A stretch of 64,000 nt of DNA from the NCBI GenBank assembly GCA_014925825.1, contig JACGCK010000031.1, positions 62,001 to 126,000 of the forward strand, in the 5' to 3' direction. The position numbers and the translations under genes are program-made. Positions 56,842-64,000 of this stretch are shown here, one piece after another. The notes below the pieces were generated by a model, which saw only the letters and a list, made by a program, of their open reading frames with translations, had not been told where the DNA came from and ran no database searches. Every line of letters begins with the position of its first letter. The stretch's first letter is position 1. Source of the DNA: Pholiota molesta (taxonomy: Eukaryota; Basidiomycota; Agaricomycetes; Agaricales; Strophariaceae).

Positions 56842-58641
56842 CTAGGGCTCAAGATCGACCAAGATTTCCCTTAGGATTTTTTTGTCCTCCTCAGAGACTC
56901 CGGAGCATTCCTGGAGGAATAGCATGTCTATTGGCGCACCGAAGTTACAACGACGCATGAGAATGTGTTGGAGTTGCTCGATTGACATTGGTTTATTTTC
57001 CGCGTACCCGACCAGATGGGGCTCTACAAATTTCGCATGGGACAAATAGATCGAGGAGAGACAGGGGAAGGGGACTGCTAGTTGTGAATTTCCGCTAGAT
57101 CCAGAGGTTGCGGGAGCTGAAACGCGTGGACCAAGAATGATGGACTGCAGAAAGGTTTTTGTTGCAGTACTCGCCACCACCACTGAATGTATCCGAGGCA
57201 GCTGTCCCAATGTATTTGCCATCGCTTTGGGAGTGAGCTCAGGCCCTATCCACTCAGGAATATATACATGTGTGATGTCGTCTAAGATCCCACTAGAGCG
57301 AATGTCGCTGAAAATCTGTGTAGTTTCCTTTGGGACCATGGAACAACGAAACAACAAATCCAGACGCGAGGGAGCCTCGATGCGACTGATCATATCAAAA
57401 TCATCGAAAACTTCCGTGAATAACTTCAATCGAATTCCCCCACTGTGTTCGTACGGCCCCGATCGCTGTAGCATAAGGCTTTTGAAAGCTGCCTCTGGAC
57501 GCAGGTTTGAATATGATCGAAGTAACCCCGAAATAATCTCCGAATAATCTGGACAGGGTTCATCAAAATCGTCGTCGTCGTCGTCGTCCGAGTCGTCGTA
57601 ATCGGTCCCGTCCGAACCCCACTTTTGGCATACAACCTTGACCATGGCAGTAGATGGGAAGGTGATGTTGCGAAAGAAAGCTTCGAATTCGGCAGTTACG
57701 GAATCATGTATATGCAGAGTTTGAAGACGGGGGAAATGTATATCTTGGGACAACTGTGAAACTTGCTGCTCTGCTTCGAATTTCGGCAAGGCATATCGTA
57801 GGTCTAAAACCTCCAGATCAGGCATGCTTTTCAATGCATCCATGAACTGCTTTTCAGTCACAGCGAACGTCGAATTTTGCGAAGGGTATGAAATATTATG
57901 CAGCTTGAGATGCGTGAGAGAGGAAAGGAGATGGGAGTGTGAGATCCAGCTCAATTCGCAGTGTTCCAATTCCAGTTGGCGTAGCGGTCCTGTTTCCCGT
58001 AGAATATCCTCAGAGATAGAGAGGGGTGCCAATGTGCGCCTGACTCTTCCATCAGGACCATAGTGCGCGGCAAGCTTCTTTCTCACCAGGCAGAGTCGTT
58101 CGAGTCGCGGAGCAGACACTAGTAGCATTCCTTTCATGATGTTCCATTTCTTTGAGGTGACATGTCGAATCGACAGCTCTCTGACACGGTGTATATTTCC
58201 AAGGGCGAGCTCCATTCCTAGCATCCGGTCGTCGATATTTATGATGAGGCTGGACTCTTTCGACCTTCGGAGCATTTCCGCGACCCATTCGAAATTTCCA
58301 ATAGGCGGGTCGACCCACAAGCTGGGTGCATTGACGGCAACTCTTCGCCAGTGGCTACAGACGTAGGTCAAGTTGATCCACTCCAACGGTGCTACTTTGC
58401 GCCCCTTTCCGTCCAGTTTTTGTTCTTGCGCAAAGGAGAAGATCCTGCACAAAATTTCGGGGGGAAGGCGGGATATCGACACCGAGGCATTTCGTTGAGA
58501 CTTCAAAGCCAAAAGCGGAATGAGGAGCTCGTCAATAGCCCTTTGTTGCTTTTCGATGGCTTCGTCGATTATCCGGAGCTTTTCTTTCTGCGGAATGGTC
58601 TCATCCAGAGCGGGCAAGGCTACGTCCATTTTCAAGATCAT
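56842..58641 (-). CDS. F-box protein with leucine-rich-like repeats, intact
   Basis: A single exon of 599 codons from ATG 58641 (MILKMDVALPALDETIPQKE; the second Met at codon 5 is an alternative) to the stop at 56842. The F-box is ISRLPPEILCRIFSFAQEQK followed by LTYVCSHWRRVAVNAPSLWV. A coiled N-terminal helix (IDEAIEKQQRAIDELLIPLL) precedes it, as is common in this mushroom family. Leucine-rich stretches (LSSLTHLKLHNISYPSQNST, MPDLEVLDLRYALPKFEAEQ) fill the rest, with an acidic insert YDDSDDDDDDDFDEPCPDY at about 57,560-57,610. Expected role: substrate receptor of an SCF ubiquitin ligase; target unknown. Direct repeats lie on both sides and a paralogous C-terminal fragment is at 62,341. Confidence 0.88.
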   Translation of the reverse strand: MILKMDVALPALDETIPQKEKLRIIDEAIEKQQRAIDELLIPLLALKSQRNASVSISRLPPEILCRIFSFAQEQKLDGKGRKVAPLEWINLTYVCSHWRRVAVNAPSLWVDPPIGNFEWVAEMLRRSKESSLIINIDDRMLGMELALGNIHRVRELSIRHVTSKKWNIMKGMLLVSAPRLERLCLVRKKLAAHYGPDGRVRRTLAPLSISEDILRETGPLRQLELEHCELSWISHSHLLSSLTHLKLHNISYPSQNSTFAVTEKQFMDALKSMPDLEVLDLRYALPKFEAEQQVSQLSQDIHFPRLQTLHIHDSVTAEFEAFFRNITFPSTAMVKVVCQKWGSDGTDYDDSDDDDDDDFDEPCPDYSEIISGLLRSYSNLRPEAAFKSLMLQRSGPYEHSGGIRLKLFTEVFDDFDMISRIEAPSRLDLLFRCSMVPKETTQIFSDIRSSGILDDITHVYIPEWIGPELTPKAMANTLGQLPRIHSVVVASTATKTFLQSIILGPRVSAPATSGSSGNSQLAVPFPCLSSIYLSHAKFVEPHLVGYAENKPMSIEQLQHILMRRCNFGAPIDMLFLQECSGVSEEDKKILREILVDLEP

Positions 58642-59948
58642 ATCCAGCCGCTTCGGACTGTGCAGGAGTTGATTTCAAGGTCAAGAAGGTTAGCAAAGAA
58701 GAGTTCCACTTGAAGAATCGTTGTTCGACCACGTACTTGAAAAAATAAATTCAACGCTTCCGCTAGCCGCTCCAGACTGTTCAATCAAGTAAAAGAGCAA
58801 GTTCATATCAACTCAAATAATCCAACGTAGTTCAATCACACACCTTGACAGCGGGTGCAGTGTGATATCTCAAGCCGCAATCTTGACACTGAGTACGATG
58901 TGTCGGTACAGAAGCAACCACTCAGAAAGATGATACAAAGAGTTCCGAACCAATTATGTATTGGCAGAATAAAGCAGAGGCGCGTCGACGGTCGTCAGTA
59001 TTTGAGTACGCGTCTGTGGTCGTCCAGTTCAATGTTGGTTCAATGATGCCCTTCGTCTTGTGTGACCACTGTCTGAGTTACTGTGACATAACGCCGGGCC
59101 GAGTCCCTTCCAAAGGAGGATGATCTCGAACCTCAATCCAGTTGAACTCCAGCATTATATGTATAAAGAGACTTGAAAGAGACCAAAGGAATGTCGAACC
59201 GAAGACGATGAGACAAAAGAAGGTAATGCAAACTCGATGACAGCTGAGAGCAGCGCCAAAATCCGTCACATACAAAAAAGACATGCATGCGACTTCGGAT
59301 GCGAGATAGCGTGAAAAATTTTGCTGAATGTGATCGGGACAACTCACGTCGCCATTAACCACTTGATATGTCAGTCAAAGCTGTGATCATTCAAGTTGAT
59401 GAAGGTTGATAAGAGATAGAGTCAGACGGGTTTCCCGACTGCTCCGAGCTACAGTTTCTTGGATTCGTGCACCTAATTACAACCTAATTAGCTTGATGGC
59501 GAACAATTGTGAATAGGCCTGGAGTAGGCTTCGTGCGTCAGTTTCCGCGCAACTATTGATTAAAGACATCGTAATACGACTTGAATAAGCTTGAATACGA
59601 GGATTGTCTCAACCGCCTGAGGTCAAACAAAAGTACTGGCCTACAAAGAATCATGAGCTTCAGCTGAAGAGTCAGAATGCTCATCCTCTTCATCCTCTTC
59701 CATTTCGATTTGCTCATCCTCTTCCATTCGCAAGTATCCGATACCAGAGACTTCAAAGCTGCACCGCCGATATCCGTCACACACAAAAAAGACCTAACAC
59801 TCATAGTAGAGAATTAAAAGACAAGATGTATTTGCTAGTCGAACGCCGAAAAACAGCACACAGATTAAGATTCCACCGCCACACCCCTCGCTCACTACGC
59901 CCAGAAGTTTTGCACCACTCACTCCTCTCATAATGTTGTCGTAATCGT
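58642..59948. other. Intergenic with duplicated fragments
   Basis: Holds the second copy of the flanking repeat (59,340-59,443) and two related short stretches. gccaaaatccgtcacatacaaaaaagac (about 59,254) and gccgatatccgtcacacacaaaaaagac (about 59,767) suggest remnants of another duplicated F-box region. No intact gene. Confidence 0.5.
59340..59443. repeat. Direct repeat flanking F-box gene, copy 2
   Basis: Partner of 56,712-56,807 with a small insertion (attcaagtt). The two copies bracket the F-box gene in the same orientation, 2.6 kb apart. Confidence 0.8.
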
Positions 59949-61561
<1,613 letters not shown>

Positions 61562-62340
61562 TGCGATTATTCGTTAAAGTGAAGTGAAAAAGATAAGTTG
61601 CGGGGGCTGGTGAAGTGAGCTGTAAGTTGCACAGTCGGATTGTACACCGATTTATAGGTGATGCGGAATGCGCAGCAGCAGAGCAGAATGAAGAGATGGA
61701 ATGATACGTCAGCGGTTACTCAATATGCTGCCCGCGACGCCGACGCCGGCCACGACGAGCAAAGACTTACCTAGAAGTGCTCCGGTAGATGATGGGCGAA
61801 GGGTAGATCAACCAGCAAACTAGTCCTTGCTGGGCTTATCCGATTTGCGTGAGGGCAGGCTCGTATGCTTGCCTTTTATGGCCAAATGTGGCTGAGGGCT
61901 GTGTTTTCTCCATTTCTTCCAAGTCTCACTGTCGCCCTTTGTACATCCCTTGTTCAAGAACGCAGCTATTTATTTGCACCAGAATACATGCTCCTGTCAT
62001 GCTTGAGGACGCTTATTTAACCTTTCAAATTACCCTGCCTGCCCTGTGCGCACTGCGCAGTGCGCACGTCGCACACTGCCATCGAATTGATGAATCATGG
62101 TAACGGAAACATTTGACCTTGGATATGTACCAATTATGATCTCAATTCTTTATCAACTGCGCATGAACAAAAGAGTCTCAAAGAAATTCGAAGATCAACC
62201 CTTTAGCAAGATAGTAATAGTGAACATCTGAATATTATTCGAAGCCTTGTAGAGGTTCTACAGGCTACAAAAAAATAAATATCAGTCAGCCTGGCGAAGA
62301 GTTGTGTGTCGCAATCGACAAACCAAATTATTCATTCTCT
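61562..62340. other. Actin promoter region
   Basis: Upstream region of actin on the minus strand, including the TATA-like site at 61,651. A palindromic run tgcgcactgcgcagtgcgca lies at about 62,046-62,065. No gene recognised. Confidence 0.5.
61651..61656 (-). promoter_or_regulatory. TATA-like element of actin promoter
   Basis: TATAAA on the minus strand, 90 bp upstream of the actin ATG. Plausible core promoter; no transcription start evidence. Confidence 0.45.
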
Positions 62341-62700
62341 TCATGCCTCTTCAGCTTCCTCCTCTAACTCTCCCTCGTCTCCCTCGTCCGATGGGGACCG
62401 ACTGGTCCAGTCCAGTAAATACTCCTCGTCCTTCAATTCTATTTGCCGCTCAACATTAACCACTATTTCCTCTAATAACTTTATATCCTCGTCATAGATG
62501 CTGTAATAACTTGAATCCCACAGAACCAGTGTTTCTATTGGCGTGCCGAGCTCACAACGCTGGATGAGGAAATCCTGGAGCAATTCAATGGGCACCAGGT
62601 CGAAGAGCGTGTGCGTTGTGGCGGTGCTGTGGCAGTGCCGGCGGAACCGGCCCGAGCGGAGCTCCAACCACCTTAGACACAGACTCGCATGTTCATAGCA
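62341..62700 (-). pseudogene. F-box protein C-terminal fragment
   Basis: The minus-strand frame contains PIELLQDFLIQRCELGTPIE, TLVLWDSSYYSIYDEDIKLL and EEIVVNVE. It corresponds to MSIEQLQHILMRRCNFGAPI...EEDKKILREILVDLE at the end of the intact F-box gene (56,842-58,641), followed by an acidic tail. No F-box or LRR part is found upstream, so it is a partial duplicate. Confidence 0.7.
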
Positions 62701-63085
62701 CATACCATCCATATCCACGCATTTTACCAGACGCTTCCCAGCCCCGCCCGAGCCAGCTCGCCCCTAGTCAGAGACGGTTCTCGGACCCCTCCATCTTGGT
62801 GATGAGAGTGCGATTCGCACGACTCCACGTTGCCCGTTGAGAAACAGCAACAGCACCGACAACTGCCAGCAGACGTCGAGACACCGCACGGAAATCGATT
62901 TCCCGACGCGAGATACCGCGTAGATCGCAGCCACCACCCTCCAGAGGTGAGATACACTGTGTAGACCACAGACACCGCTCCAAAAGCGTGAATTTCCCTT
63001 CTTCGGACGCGTCGACCGCTTCTCTACCTTTCCCCACTACCCATCTTCACACAAACACTGTCGCCAACCTCATCACTGCTCAATC

Positions 63086-64000
63086 ATGTCCTACTACTAT
63101 GAGGAATATGATGTCTCACCATATCACTATGCGCCGGAGTTCGAGAACGAACAAGAGGGCCCAATTTACTATGATCCACAAATCTATGACAACCCATCAC
63201 TTGACACTTATTCTCTTGGTCTTGACTCTGATATGGGCTATGAACCTGACTTGGAGACACCCCTCTTCTACAATCCCTACATCTATGATACCATGGAGCA
63301 ACTACGTCAAGACTCTGAATCCCTGTCGGATGATCCAGTCCTGAACCGATAGAAATGTCTGATGTCGATGAAACCCCTCAAGCCCACTGGAGCGATAGAA
63401 ATGTCTGATGTTGATGAAACCCCAAAGCCAGGAGCTACAATACAAGCCAGAGCAGGATGGTCTTCAAGGCCTCTCTCGACTCCGCATAGATTGGAATTTG
63501 CTGGAAAATCTACTGCAACAAATGGAAGAACCCCCGCCAACACATGATCACATCCTTGATGACGAAGAATGGGAATTGGCAATAGCTCATGATCATGAAG
63601 TTTTTGAAGCTCGCAAAGATGAGGCTTTCTCACTCCTGGCTATTTATCATATGGCTGAAGCTTGGCATAAACAATCTCAACAATATTCACGCCCTCAACC
63701 ACCATATATCAAACAATCGAAACCACTACGTTATGATGTTCGTGCATATATGAAAAACTCTCGACGGCCTACATCTATCCAAAAATCTACTCCTTCCCTT
63801 CCGCCACCTACTAGACATCATGCCCGACCTCAAATTAGGCCTCATCACAAGGATCCTCCTTACAGGCAACACCAAATGCGACCTCATCGCAAGCATCCTC
63901 CACCAAGGCTGCCCCTTCATGTACCATCCACTTCTGTCATTCATCAAATCAATGCAATACGCCGTATATCCCAGAAAGCAGCTCGCCGTGCTCGACTTGG
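63086..64000 (+). CDS. Hypothetical protein, partial, frame-disrupted
   Basis: Starts at ATG 63086 (MSYYYEEYDVSPYHYAPEFE; Tyr/Asp/Glu-rich) and stops at 63352 in that frame. A second frame is open from about 63,411 to the window end: QDGLQGLSRLRIDWNLLENL, LDDEEWELAIAHDHEVFEAR, then a Pro/His/Arg-rich basic region. An imperfect 46-bp tandem repeat at the junction probably caused or accompanies the frame change. The acidic-then-basic layout might fit a retroelement Gag, but no diagnostic motif is present in the window. Confidence 0.45.
63348..63423 (+). repeat. Imperfect 46-bp tandem duplication
   Basis: gatagaaatgtctgatgt(c/t) gatgaaacccc starts at 63348 and again at 63394. 46 is not divisible by 3, so the duplication changes the reading frame of the host ORF. 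Confidence 0.85.

Overview
The window looks like nuclear DNA of a mushroom-forming basidiomycete (Agaricomycetes-type). Genes have many introns of roughly 45-70 nt, F-box proteins are abundant, and cytochrome P450 copies, a PIF/Harbinger DNA transposon and a tyrosine-recombinase retrotransposon are present. No bacterial, viral or organellar organisation is seen. The assignment rests on gene content and gene structure, not on a database search.

Layout: (1) 1-6.5 kb is an accessory block: a partial unknown gene and a truncated P450 copy (minus strand) split by an apparently complete two-gene Harbinger element. (2) 8.6-21.7 kb is a conserved plus-strand run: a beta-propeller/inositol polyphosphate 5-phosphatase, a nodulin-like MFS transporter with a 10-nt micro-exon, the mRNA 3'-end processing factor RNA14, and a GCR1-type transcription factor. 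Two MITE-like insertions lie around it. (3) 21-34 kb is a rearranged block in which a unit [end of the transcription factor gene - F-box gene - P450 gene] occurs twice in tandem. A 5.2 kb retrotransposon with split direct repeats sits inside the second F-box gene. (4) 34.6-55.9 kb is mostly housekeeping: YTA7/ATAD2 chromatin AAA-ATPase, an unknown Ser-rich gene, an F-box gene, an intron-containing tRNA-Gly, an unknown membrane protein, a DNAJC3-like ER co-chaperone, GRC3 polynucleotide kinase, an unknown protein, an Arf-like GTPase fused to an extra C-terminal domain, and the CCAAT-factor subunit HAP5. (5) 56-64 kb holds a hydrolase remnant, an intact 599-residue F-box gene flanked by direct repeats, actin, an F-box remnant and a partial unknown gene.

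Functionally the gene set is dispersed: RNA processing (RNA14, GRC3), chromatin and transcription (YTA7, HAP5, GCR1-like), membrane traffic and phosphoinositide signalling (Arf-like protein, 5-phosphatase), ER folding (DNAJC3-like) and cytoskeleton (actin). There is no convincing secondary-metabolite cluster. Several otherwise well-conserved genes (YTA7, P450 copy B, the transcription factor, one exon of RNA14) need single-base insertions to read through, usually next to short C or G runs. I read this mainly as possible consensus indel errors, so frameshifts alone are weak evidence of pseudogenes here. The strongest observations are the transposon insertion with its empty-site paralogue, the retroelement inside an F-box exon, the twin 46-nt introns, and the Arf-like fusion with an altered switch II.
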